From the NCBI GenBank assembly GCA_029204225.1, contig CM055099.1, positions 55,531,173 to 55,595,172 of the forward strand: a stretch of 64,000 bases of DNA. Reading direction: 5' to 3'. Positions 1 through 9,804 of this stretch are shown here, piece after piece; within the stretch, counting starts at the first letter, position 1, and each line of letters starts with the position of its first letter. The notes beneath the pieces were generated by a model. That model saw only the letters and a program-made list of their open reading frames with translations. It did no database searches and was not told the origin of the DNA. The DNA comes from Diphasiastrum complanatum (taxonomy: Eukaryota; Streptophyta; Lycopodiopsida; Lycopodiales; Lycopodiaceae). Both the position numbers and the translations under genes were made by a program.

Positions 1-599
1 TATTGATGTAAAAAAATGGCTTTTTTTCTAATGTTTCAAAAGTTTTACAAGCTTTAAAGCTGAAAAAGGATGAGCGTGGTCGCATAGAGATAGAGCGAGG
101 CCTATGCAAACATTTTTTGGGGGGCACCCCTTTTTTTTAAAAGTAGGATTTTTTAAAGATTTTGAGGGTAAAAATATATTCCACAATTAAGGTTTAATTT
201 AAACTAAAAGTTAAAAATATCCAGGTGTGAATAGTACCTTCAAAATGGAAAGCTTGAAAAGCTCTAGATTTAAGAATCTAGAGTTTGGGGGAGGGAAAAT
301 AGTCAAAATGTATGATGGGAAAAAAAAGTGATTTTGCCGTAAAAATGGGAGTTGGGGAAAGTTGGAGAAGAGCACTTCCAAAAGAGCATGGTGAAGTTTG
401 TGCTGTTGGAAAACTAGAGCGGCAGTGGTACCAGAAAACATGTTACCAGAGTTCATATAACAAGAATATATAAGCGCACAATCAGATATCAGTAAAACAA
501 CTACACACAAACACAAATGAAAGTAGACAAAAATATTTACTGACACATTGATTGAATAAAGTTCACAACGTATAAAAAAAAGGTTCAATCCGATAGTCA
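1..599. other. AT-rich stretch without a supported gene
   Basis: No reading frame here resembles a known protein. The 125-residue minus-strand frame at 211-588 is low-complexity and hydrophobic, and I treat it as chance. The right edge probably merges with the LTR remnant that follows, whose far end I cannot fix. Confidence 0.4.
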
Positions 600-893
600 G
601 TTATCAGAAATATTCACTATCATGAAATTTTCAGTGGTGCATCAGTATCAGAAGCTACATTAATCATTACTGACAATCAATGCTACAAAACTATTGTCAG
701 GAGCACAATTCCTTGAATACTACTACCCAAAAGAAAAAAAACTATTTCTTGTCTGTGCGGTCTCCCTTTTTATATTTTTCTTTTGAATTGCTAAACCGGT
801 TCTAATTCTCTAACTAATTTCTGACAGCGCACGTAGTGGGTTTGTGGCCTTGCACGTCGTGCTTATTGGATGTGCATTGTACTTTATCTAACA
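600..893 (-). repeat. Partial 3' LTR of copia element I
   Basis: Read on the minus strand, a G-rich polypurine run is followed at once by TGTTAGATAAAG, the kind of start seen in many plant copia LTRs. A TATA-like run (AATATAAAAAGGGA) lies inside on the minus strand near 765-775, as expected for an LTR promoter. The matching 5' LTR is not in the window, so the lower boundary is approximate. Confidence 0.55.
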
Positions 894-902
894 CCCCCCC
901 TT
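894..902 (-). promoter_or_regulatory. Polypurine tract of copia element I
   Basis: AAGGGGGGG on the minus strand lies directly before the LTR start and downstream of the RNase H remnant. This is where plus-strand DNA synthesis is primed in LTR retrotransposons. Confidence 0.6.
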
Positions 903-980
903 ACAATGCATCATCCTAAACCCATCATTTTCACAAATTGGATGTGCTTTTGTTTTCCCAGGCTTTTGGTCATTTTATCT

Positions 981-2874
981 GCAACCATTTTTGGGCCGCT
1001 ACAGTAAATTATTCCACTTCTCCATTCTCAACTGCCATTGATTGTCTCCATAAATCGTCAATGCTTCTGGGATCTGTTCCCCAAGTTCTTCAAGGAATCA
1101 TTTTAACCATATTGCCTCCTTGGTTGCTTGGGTCATGCCTATATACTCAACTTCAGTTGAGGACAAAGCTACACATGCTTGTCTCTTGCTGTTCCAGCTG
1201 ATTGCCCCTCCACCTTACTTGAAGATGTAGCCTGATGTTGATCTCCTGGTGTCTATGTTTCTTGCCCAGTCGGCATCAGAGTAGCCTGTCATGCCCTCAT
1301 GAAGTCGATTGCAATATCCCAAATGGAGGTTTAGAGTCCCCTTAATGTACCTGAGTAGCCTTTTTAGTGCAATCCAATGAGGCTGTCCAGGGTTTTGGCA
1401 GAATTGACTCAGCACTCCAACAACATACGCTATGTCTGGCCGTGTGCAAACCATCTCGTACATCAGACAACCTAATGCTTGTCTGTATGGTATGCTTTTC
1501 ATCTTTGTTATCTCTTCAATTCCTTCAGGGCATTGTTCTTTACTTAGCTTGATTGCTGGTTCCATGGGCATTGAGACAGGATTGCATTCACACATCCCAA
1601 ATCTCTTGAGCACATCCTTTAAGTATGTCGTCTGACTGAGCTCTATTTGGCACTGGCCCCTGTCTCTCTTCACCTGAATTTCTAAGATGTATTCAACTTC
1701 ACCTAGATCTTTCATTTCAAATTTTGATGACAACATTTGTTTCAGCTCTTTTATCATCTCTGTCTCATTTCCTGCTAATATCAGGTCGTCAACATAAACA
1801 AGGATTACCATTACTTTGTCATTTAACTTCTTGATGTAAGCACTTGGATCACACATGCTTCTATTGAATCCGCTCTTTACAAAAAATCATCTATCTTTTT
1901 GTACCAGGCTCTTGATGCATGTTTTAATCCATAAAGTGTCTTTGTCAGTTTACAGACATGATTTTCTCTTTCTTTGACAACAAATCCCTTTGGTTGGTCC
2001 ATATAGACTTCCTCATGTAAATCCCCACATAGAAAAGTTGTGACCACGTCCATCTGGTGAACCTCGAAATCTCTCAGTGCTGCCAGTGACAGAACAACTC
2101 TTATGGAGGTCAGTTTGGCAACTGGTGCAAAGGTTTCAAAGTAGTCCTCTCCCTCTGTCTGATTGTACCCTTTTGCCACTAGTCGTGCTTTAGATGACTG
2201 ATTTCCCCATTCGGCTTGTGTTTTAGCCTAAAATCCCATTTGCATCCTATACTTCTTCTTCCTTGTGGTAACTCTGTGAGAATCCATGCTCCATTTTTGG
2301 CTATTGATGTGAGCTCTTGATTCATTGCTTCAAGCAAATGGCTTGACTCTTCAGTATCTAATGCTTCCTCATATGTTCGAGGCTCCTTGGCATCGAGTTT
2401 TGACACTAGCAGGTCATAGTCCTCTAATCTCTTGGGCAATCTTCTGTTTCGTTCAGACCTTCTAGGCATTGTCCCTTCTTCCTCTTCATGCTCCTTTGCA
2501 TCATATTCACGGACATGCTCTTGCTCCTCTTCAAACATTTTGCTTTCGATTGGTTCATCTAGTAAGCTGATTGATTCCTTTGTGTTGCTGGTTACCTTAG
2601 CTTTTACAGTTGTCTCTTCTGATTCATCAAACTCTATGTCTCTGCTTTTGATTATGCACCTAGTAATGATAATCCTTGTTTATGTTGATGACCTGATATC
2701 CATTGTACAGTCTATATCCATTCCCATCTTCACAATACCCAACAAAAATACATTATACTGATTTGCGCTCAAGTTTGCTTCGTTTCTGATTTGGTATATG
2801 CATAAAGGCCCTACTTCCAAAAACTCTAAACTGTGATACATTGGGTTTCCTTCCACCACCTTACACTCATTCAA
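981..2874 (-). pseudogene. Ty1/copia pol remnant (integrase C-terminus, RT, RNase H), element I
   Basis: Minus-strand pieces read in pol order. At 2,874-2,700 is the post-integrase region, split over two frames. At 2,538-2,179 is the acidic linker and RT start. At 2,179-1,877 is RT with the ETFAPVAKLTSIR and HQMDV signatures. At 1,856-1,215 is the RT palm with ILVYVDDLILAG, then RNase H (SDADWARNIDTRRSTSGY). RNase H continues in another frame to about 981 (ALSSTEVEY, YGDNQ). Frameshifts near 1,880 and 1,215, a stop before 2,179 and a foreign insert at 2,662-2,700 make it dead. Integrase core, protease and Gag are missing. The YVDD box and domain order make the copia assignment firm. Confidence 0.9.
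2662..2700 (+). repeat. Inverted copy of the element's own YVDD-coding stretch
   Basis: This segment reads on the plus strand as the RT motif ILVYVDDLI, yet it sits inside a minus-strand pol gene between the post-integrase region and the acidic linker. It matches the reverse complement of 1,778-1,815 with only about two mismatches over roughly 37 bases. It looks like templated filler DNA copied in reverse during break repair. Confidence 0.7.
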
Positions 2875-2943
2875 TAATGCTAAAAAGTTTTTCTTTATTG
2901 CAAATGATAAAGAGTGTAGATAGATGGTGTCGGCACCATCTCT

Positions 2944-3783
2944 TTGTGTCTAGAATCCTCAAAATGCATGGATCTAGAAAATGTCCTTTATGTACCATCA
3001 ATCACCAAGAATATGCTTAGTGTTGGTCCACTCTTAGAAAGTGGTTTGAATGTCCAATTTAAGCATGGTGTTTGCTTCATCTTGAAGAATGATGTTTGCA
3101 TTGCAAAGGGATTTAAACATGGAAGATTGTTTAAGTTGGAAGCTAGTGTTGCTTTTGAAATAATGAGCTTGGCAAAGGAGGAGATCACTCAAGAGGAGAT
3201 CTTGGCAAAGTGTGATCTTGCTTGCATTGAGGAGGAGCATCAAAGGGAGGAAGATCTTGAGGATCAGCCTCAAAGCATGAGAGTTCCAAGGGAGTCCTCA
3301 ATGACAATGGCCAAGTCATCAAATTGCATGCAAATTGTCCATTCAAGTGTGCATCTTGCAAGGGTGGTGAGCATTGGAGAGTCTACTATCTTTGAATACT
3401 TTTTGGAAAGTATCAGTAGACATGAGGTGACTTGTTTCTTACCTTTAAGATTCATGGTGTTTATTACTGTGTATGACAAGACAATGAAATGGGATGCTTT
3501 GAAATCTACATTTGTTGTTGATAAAGCAATTCCATTGGATAACTATTTTTGTAATAATTTGAATAGAGTCATAAAACATGAAACATCATTTGATTTGGAA
3601 ATCTTTGTGTCCACATGCTTTGTGCATGATCATTCCAATGTAAGGACCAAATATTATCATATGTCAATGATAGGAATAATGGTAGTGTTTTGCTCTTCAA
3701 GTAGAGACTGTAGAATCTACTTGTTTTCAACCAAAGAATTTGTCAATGGTGGAAATGTGATCTTTTACTTGTATTGGGCTTGA
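2944..3783 (+). CDS. Copia protease C-terminal piece fused to unknown sequence (J)
   Basis: A 279-residue open frame. Residues about 10-67 match the end of the copia protease/pre-integrase region: LENVLYVPSITKNMLSVG followed by a stretch like the one ending GKLFKL in elements B and C. The DSGA active site is upstream and absent. From about residue 70 the frame continues as a Glu-rich segment and then roughly 170 residues I do not recognise, with no integrase motif. Elements A and B also join copia coding sequence in frame to unfamiliar protein, so this may be a third, truncated example. I see no clear sequence similarity between this tail and theirs. The start is arbitrary because the upstream part is lost. 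Confidence 0.5.
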   Translation: MCLESSKCMDLENVLYVPSITKNMLSVGPLLESGLNVQFKHGVCFILKNDVCIAKGFKHGRLFKLEASVAFEIMSLAKEEITQEEILAKCDLACIEEEHQREEDLEDQPQSMRVPRESSMTMAKSSNCMQIVHSSVHLARVVSIGESTIFEYFLESISRHEVTCFLPLRFMVFITVYDKTMKWDALKSTFVVDKAIPLDNYFCNNLNRVIKHETSFDLEIFVSTCFVHDHSNVRTKYYHMSMIGIMVVFCSSSRDCRIYLFSTKEFVNGGNVIFYLYWA

Positions 3784-5690
3784 GTTGATGTCCTAAGATA
3801 GGGTGGCTTTTGTTAGATATGACGAGCATGATACATACTAATGTTTACATACTTGGTTCGAACTGGCCGGTTTGATGGTGTGAACCGCTTTTGAATCAAA
3901 TAGGCCTTGTTCAAACCGTCGAACCATTCAAATTGGTTTTAGGATTTTTGTATTTTTATTGAAATTCATTTTAGGACAAATCATGATTCTTAATACGTAT
4001 ACTTAGTAACAACCCTATATCAAGCTAAGTTGGGATTCGAGGATGTCTATATTACATAAAGCAAGCATAGTCATTGAATCATTATAGACTTTGGACACTT
4101 GATTTTTTGACCCTAGATTGAAGGCCTTTGAGGGTTCGCTGGAAATTTACAAATTACAAAATAGCAATAAACTCTCTTTTAAGCCCCCGAATGTCGTTGC
4201 CTCCTGAGTCCTGACTCCTCACTGATGTTAGTATTAACAGCCTACTAGTAGATACTAGATTTATTGATGGATCTCAAATCTCATTCCCTCTCCTCTTCTC
4301 CCATCTTCTCTTCTTTCCAATACACTTTGGAAAACATGTTATTTCTCTGCTTGGGCTGAGGCATGGAAATGGCATTTTTAGTAGTTCAAACCCTTAATGA
4401 GGTTTGAACTGTGATTTGAGCAAACATTGACACATACATTATTTAGAAAACTTCTACTAACTTGCATAGAGAAAAACTCAACTCAATTTGGTTTAGGACA
4501 TCATACCAGCAAAAGTAATTTCAAGTTAGATTCACTCAAAAGATTTATAGTGTTGGAATGATCCTATCGTCTATGATTTTCAAACACCTCAAACCTGGTT
4601 CAACTTTTGATGCCTTCTTTTGAATATCATTTGAATATCATGGCAACATTCACTACCAAAGGCAGTGTGCTTCTAGCCCAAATGTGGTTTGACTTTGGTG
4701 ACTTGTGTATTCCGACATCACAACAAAAACTTATTGGTTTGTGCTAGAAGAACCTACCCAAGTTATGTTTACGATTCATGACTTGTACTAGATTTGAGGT
4801 AGCAACTTGAACCAGGTCCGAGTTGTAATTAATGGATGCTAAAAAGGCTTGGTTCAAGTGAAGAGAATCACACTAGCACTTGGCTCTATTTTTCACCATT
4901 GAATTTTGAGAGTTGTTGAAGTTGATCAAGCTAGATGCGCATTGGCTTTGCTATTGAATATTGCCAATAATGACTCTAATTTGTGTGATCAATAAGAAGT
5001 TGTACATATGTATTTCAAAACACACATCTTGTTGGGTTGGGCTAGGAGAAACTATCTAAGTTCACATTCACAATCATGCATTGAACTAGTTTTGAGTTAG
5101 CAACTTGAACCAGGTCCGAGTTAGCAACTCGAACCAAGAATCCATGGATGCTAAAAAGGCATATATCAATATTTACATCTTTTAGTACTGGAATTTAAAG
5201 CATTTGTTTGAAGCATCTATGTATCATAGAATTGACGCTTATGGATGGTAACACTTCAACCTCTAAATCATGTATGTGATGGAAGAAAATGAATGCCACA
5301 TAAACATGTCAAAACTCAAACCTGGTTCGAGTCAAGACTATCGTAGTTGATGTCACATTTTTTTCTAGTAATACCAGCAAGCTTTAATTAACAACTTGAA
5401 CCAAGTTCGAGTTAAAGGTAGACTATTTTTGCCAATGATTGATGCCAAAAATCTCAAATAGTATTTAAAAGCAACAACACAAGTTCTACTAGGTCTGAGT
5501 TTGGGGGAAACTTATACATGGTTGATTACTCAAAACATCCATTATGTTGAGCCAAGAACTTGTGAATGACACATAAACACTTCAGAACTCGAACCTGGTT
5601 TGAGTTTAAAGTAACAATTTTTCTAGTAGTGCTAGCAAGCTGCATTCATAATTGTAGGTCTTCTTAAACCATATCTTGATGATAATGTCT
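3784..5690. repeat. Non-coding region with recurring 21-bp near-palindromes
   Basis: No gene is visible. A near-palindrome of the form AACTCGAACCAGGTTCGAGTT recurs, diverged, at 4,592-4,604 (partial), 4,804-4,824, 5,102-5,122, 5,313-5,332, 5,393-5,413 and 5,586-5,606, with a weaker form at 3,851-3,866. The copies at 4,804 and 5,102 lie in longer matching segments that both end in GGATGCTAAAAAGGC, so part of this is an old tandem duplication with about 300 bp spacing. Confidence 0.55.
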
Positions 5691-6590
5691 TTCTCCTAAG
5701 AGGGCTAGCATACATGAAGACATTACAAAAGCATCGTCATCATTTGCATCTTGAACATCCAAACTATCTTCATAAATTGTAAGATTACCTCATTAGGGGA
5801 GTTTTGAGTTCCAAAAAGACCCTTTAAAAATTTGTGCAAGATGTAGTTTATATTATTAAAATATTATAGCACTAATACTTTTGACTTGCCATAACTTTTT
5901 AATTGTAGTTCAAAAGTATGTCATGTAACATATCATTGGAAAGCCTTTGTTGAGCGCTTTCCAATGCACCAAACTCCGCTAAATTCGGACTTACCACTAA
6001 AAACTTATGCCAAAATGTGGACTCAAAAAGTTACGTTACGTAGATTTCAAATTTGAGTGTTTTGATTAGTCCATGTGTAAGAAAAAATTGAGAAAAAATA
6101 TAAAAAAAATCTTTACAAAGGGTCTTTTTTGGATTTAGAACTCCTCTAATGCTTGCTTGTCTCCTTGATCTTTGTTCTTCTTGTAGCACTCACTCGCAAA
6201 GTGCCCTTTGATCCCACAGTAGAAACACTTAAGCTTTGATCTATGCTTCTTTTTGCCCTTTGAAGAAGCACCCAATTGATCTTGCCCTTGAGACCACTTA
6301 CTTTTGATTTTGCCCTTGAATTTTCCCTGTGTGAACATATCCCCCTCTTGAAGTGTCGATGTAGATCCAGCTCTTGCTTGAAGCCTATATTCTTCATTGA
6401 TCAAGATCTCTTGAAAATCCATCAAACTTGGCATAGTCTTTTGAATAGCAATACTTTGAACAATGTTAGCATGAGCATCCAACAATCCATTAAGAATAAC
6501 TTGAACAAGCTCTCATTCCTCAATGCATTCATACTCAAAATAAAAGTACTTGGACTTTTTTCATTCTTTTGCAAACAAGAAAAGATTTGA
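5691..6590 (-). pseudogene. Copia gag remnant D (B family), split by a MITE
   Basis: On the minus strand 6,590-6,153 encodes the C-terminal half of a copia Gag like that of element B, including the zinc knuckle CFYCGIKGHFASEC (CX2CX4HX4C) that binds genomic RNA. The reading continues at 5,789-5,691, after the MITE, with the residues just beyond the knuckle. The N-terminal Gag is lost. Near 6,590 the sequence jumps straight into the untranslated leader, whereas element F keeps about 760 bp between the same two points. No pol remains. Confidence 0.8.
5790..6152. mobile_element. MITE with ~35-bp terminal inverted repeats
   Basis: The left end, starting CATTAGGGGAGTT, is the inverted complement of the right end, ending AACTCCTCTAATG. 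The match runs about 35 bp to the AAAGACCCTTT stretch. The same site without the insert is present in copia F near 30,100-30,115, which proves an insertion. Comparison suggests a 2-bp CT target duplication. The 363-bp interior is AT-rich and non-coding. A matching right end occurs at 50,951-50,988. The CATTAG start is loosely like CACTA-type ends, but the superfamily is not settled. Confidence 0.75.
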
Positions 6591-6719
6591 TCTACAAAAG
6601 CAAAAAACTTGATTTTGGTGTACAATCCTCTCTAGCATGCTCTAGCCTTGATATCTTCACCAAATCATTGATAGATATGATTTCTGCCATAATAACCTGA
6701 AACACAAGCTCTAATACCA
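6591..6719 (-). promoter_or_regulatory. Leader and primer binding site of copia D
   Basis: Minus-strand leader sequence like that of B and F ends at a primer site at 6,708-6,719, TGGTATTAGAGC on the minus strand. That is one base from the TGGTATCAGAGC primer site, complementary to initiator tRNA-Met, used by A, B, C and F. Confidence 0.7.
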
Positions 6720-7111
6720 TGTGAAGGATTTCAGATCAATGATAATCCAATCCACAAAAGGATCTTGGATTACAAAAGAAGCTACTCTACCAATCTCACC
6801 AATGTAGAAAATCAGCATCTACAAAGAAAATGAGATCAAACATGAATTAAAAGATAAATTATTGTTGTTGTTCAAACAAAACCAGCAAGGTACTGTATTT
6901 CACACGTGTGGATCCAAAAATAGCAAATATACATCATTCTATACATAGAATTTCATGCAATCACAAGTATAGTGCACTAATGGATAGTAGAACCCAAGAG
7001 AACCATGTATAAGCATGAATTGAGATAGAGAAGAGAGAAGATATGTCTCTCCACGAGTTACATCCTTTTATAGCAGGTCCAAACCCTATTTGGCCACTTG
7101 GTTGTCCCACC
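6720..7111 (-). repeat. Truncated 5' LTR of copia D (B family)
   Basis: Minus-strand match to the PBS-proximal ~390 bp of the B LTR: the TATAAAAGG box, the CACACGTGTG palindrome near 6,900 and the terminal CTTCACA. The match stops abruptly in the TTTTGGTGGG stretch at about 7,111, where an unrelated sequence begins. The LTR is therefore truncated or interrupted there. Confidence 0.8.
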
Positions 7112-7490
7112 AAAATATGAATCAATGTACATTTCTGATACAAAATTTTTTTTTGGACAAATAGTACCAATTCTGTTACCTAGTTTTGAAAGTGATGAAT
7201 GGATTGCACCAGATGCTACAGTTTCAAAATCATTTCATTGCAAGATATATAATGATGTAAAGAATTTATTATTAATGAGCACAGGATCAAAAACAGTCAG
7301 ATTGAGTTGGTTTATTTCCTTGAATATATTTGCGGATTTTTTTTCAAGTGTCAATGTACACAAAATCCCAACGATGTTTGTATGCAAAAATTTATCATAT
7401 AGTTTATTATTTGAACTTATAGATGAAGGCTGGAACAAAAGATCAGATGGAGAAATAGAATGCAAAATTAAAATGCAACAACTCCTATAA
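7112..7490 (+). CDS. Unknown open frame, about 120 residues
   Basis: A plus-strand frame runs from within the D LTR edge (first ATG 7,098) to a stop at 7,490. It has no low-complexity runs and looks protein-like, including a W-containing stretch (SWFISLNIFADFF) and an acidic C-terminal part. I recognise no domain. It starts where copia D ends, so it may be a broken exon of the element region that follows, or a chance frame. Confidence 0.25.
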
Positions 7491-7881
7491 TCTCGCCCTC
7501 CTCTAATTCGGGAAGGGCCTCAATGCCTTTAAAAACGAGGAATATTTGCTACAAAATTGCCTTCCTCTGTATTAGGAAGGACTTTTATTCTTTTTTGATC
7601 ATATAAAATAAGATTTGCATCCTGAGCAACCTGAAAGGTTGTTAAGACAGGAGCAACTTCCTTTCGAGGGGGGGTGGGAGGGCTCGATTGCAGGTGCAAT
7701 GCTTACACCATACTGGGCATAGGTTCTGATCAACTCTTGCTAAAATCTATATACATCATCAGGAGTATACGGCTCAAGAGTGAACTATCATCACAAAACA
7801 CGAGAATCAGCAAATTACAAACAATGATAGTAAAGAAATATGAATCAGAATGAAAGAAACTACAAATGAATAGAATACTAC

Positions 7882-8287
7882 ATTTTCAATATCTACATCA
7901 ATTTGTAAATTATACCATTCAAAACATAGTTTTGTATTGTACAAGACGAACCATGCACGACTATAAGCGTCCTTTTGTTGTACACACTGCATATATAGAA
8001 CGAAAATTAGTAATATTATGATAGAAATTTTATTTATGCTATGACGATACATTTGAATTAAAAAAGGAATACATGCATATCATAGATAAATTGAATATAC
8101 CTTCAGAGATTTAATGGTTATCTCTCCAATTGAAGTTGCCATTGTCAGTATTTCTCGAACGACATCATGAAGTAGAGAATCAAATTCTCTATGTGTATTT
8201 GCAGCTAAGTTTAATTTTACACATAAAAAATTTGATACTCCATCCTTATTTATCTTTACAAAAAAAATGTTTAGGCTCCAATGTCGA
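7882..8287 (-). CDS. Probable downstream exons of the H3-like gene
   Basis: Two minus-strand segments are bounded by plausible splice signals. One is 8,287-8,101, preceded by TTGTTGCAG and followed by GTATATTC. The other is 7,986-7,882, preceded by ATATATGCAG and followed by GTAGTATT. They encode an amphipathic segment (SLLHDVVREILTM) and a Trp/Tyr-rich one (SRAWFVLYNTKLCFEWY). I recognise no family. The same strand, spacing of about 120 bp and a good donor at 8,409-8,410 suggest one transcript with the H3-like exon. Further exons below 7,800 cannot be placed. Confidence 0.35.
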
Positions 8288-8410
8288 CTGCAACAACCAA
8301 AATACAAATATCGATAAATTCATATTTATGAAAAAATTCTGTTCTTATTATAGCAATGAAACATGCAATAATCCAGATTAAAGCAACAAAAACAAAATAG
8401 CAATCCTTAC

Positions 8411-8951
8411 TTATTTTCATATGGAATCAAATAGATTCTCACAAAAAAATTATGTATAGGAGCGAAAACAGAAGTGAAAACAATATTTACAGATTTCTCT
8501 GTTATTTTGTCTAGCTCCTCTCGGGTAATCAACACTTTTGGTGATGAAACCTGCTGAGGAGCTAGACGATTAACAGGAACAGGAAGGGGTGAAGATTCTC
8601 GATCTGAGTCAGATTCTCCAACATCTGACAGCTCAGGAAGACACGGGGTCTCTTGCCCAAAAGACAAGTATCCTCAAAAAATCGGGATGTAAAATCTTCT
8701 GCAGCACCCTGTAAGGCCTGCATGGTTGTCATGGCAAAATGAACATTTAGCCCAAGTAATAGAGTGACATTCCGAACAGATCGGCCGAAAGAAGCTCTAG
8801 GGATCAACAATTTAGTTGATCTCTGAAGTTTTCTAATCTCCCTCAGCCAGATCTTCTTCCTGCCATGCCTACGGTCAGTACCAGGAGGAATATGGGAATG
8901 GGATGGTTGTACAGTGGTGATGGCACGGGCGGTGGATCTGGTCTTAGCCAT
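8411..8951 (-). pseudogene. Histone H3-like gene, lacking a normal third helix
   Basis: The frame starts MAKTRSTAR, like the H3 tail start. After about 35 residues it gives LREIRKLQRSTKLLIPR (alpha-N and start of alpha-1), then SFGRSVRNV, MTTMQALQGAAEDF and FFEDTCL (alpha-1 to alpha-2). The spacing matches canonical H3 with no gap. Loop 1 is not lengthened, unlike typical CENH3, although the IPRASF stretch is CENH3-flavoured. After EDTCL the H3 sequence stops. The other frame from 8,667 gives an acidic Ser-rich tail and a short helix, ending at a good splice donor (8,409-8,410). The H3 part and the tail are in different frames, so there is a frameshift or a missed splice near 8,650. Nucleosome function is doubtful without alpha-3. 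Confidence 0.6.
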
Positions 8952-9804
8952 CATTCTCAGAAGAAAAAAATTAACAAAAAGAAGTTTGAACAAAACAAAA
9001 GTGGATGAAAACAAAAAAATTGGTGATGAAAGGACGCTTGAGATCGATACCAAAACCGAATATCAATTTCAAATGCAAGATCTACACAGATTATTTAAAG
9101 AAAAGAGGTGCGCGCTCGGAAGCGATATTGCACTACCAGCTGTATCGGACTCGAGCGCACTTTGAGAGGACGGAAGCTTGAACGGTGAAAGAGTGTGCTT
9201 GAGAGCAATATCGGGAGCTAAAAGCAAAAATTTTGCCAAAAAAAAAAGGAAAATTTCGAGGACTTATATATAGAAATTTTTGCATGAAGACATGTGTCGT
9301 TAGATTATTAGGCCATGTGGAATGTCCGTACTGACAATGATGACCCAATTATGAGGCCACGTGGGCTGACACACATGCACACGTGACAGATGTCAGATCA
9401 ATCATTCTAGGTACAATGCATTTATTTTGACCAATTACATGTCGACACATGTTGCTTCGCCACTTCTCCACACGTGCAAATTGTTTTTTATAAATAGGTC
9501 TTTTTCGGCTCTGTTCACGCAAATTTACGATTGCTTTTCCAGATATCGATTTCAAGCGCGCCGCTTGCTCTCATTACCTTTCATTGACTATTATGCGTCT
9601 GGATCTGATATTGCATCGTCTGATATTGCATTCAAGCGCGCTTCGCATCCCTTTTCTTTTCTGCTCGGTGTTCTTGTGCTCAGATCCGATACTCTGAATT
9701 CAAATATCTCTCTCAAGCGCACGTTGCCTTGACGTGCTTGTTTGACATGCAGTTTGTGCCTGAGAGCAATATTTGGAACTTTAGTTCTGTTATTTTTGTT
9801 TAAA
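8952..9804. promoter_or_regulatory. Divergent promoter region with duplicated motifs
   Basis: This lies between the minus-strand H3-like gene and the plus-strand unknown gene. Each direction has a TATA-like box: TATATATA near 9,266 (minus) and TATAAATA near 9,489 (plus), both about 300 bp from the respective ATG. Repeated motifs include GATATTGCA near 9,125, 9,608 and 9,620, and CAAGCGCG/GAGCGCAC near 9,110, 9,157, 9,553, 9,633 and 9,713. A diverged direct repeat ends in TGAGAGCAATAT at 9,194-9,219 and 9,755-9,780. Confidence 0.5.

Noticed and set aside
3189-3479. Minus-strand frames overlapping the protease-fusion ORF
   Set aside because: They are shadows of the plus-strand copia-derived frame and have no family features.
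8562-8951. Calling the H3-like gene a centromeric CENH3
   Set aside because: Loop 1 has the canonical H3 length, the third helix is missing, and only the IPRASF stretch is CENH3-like.
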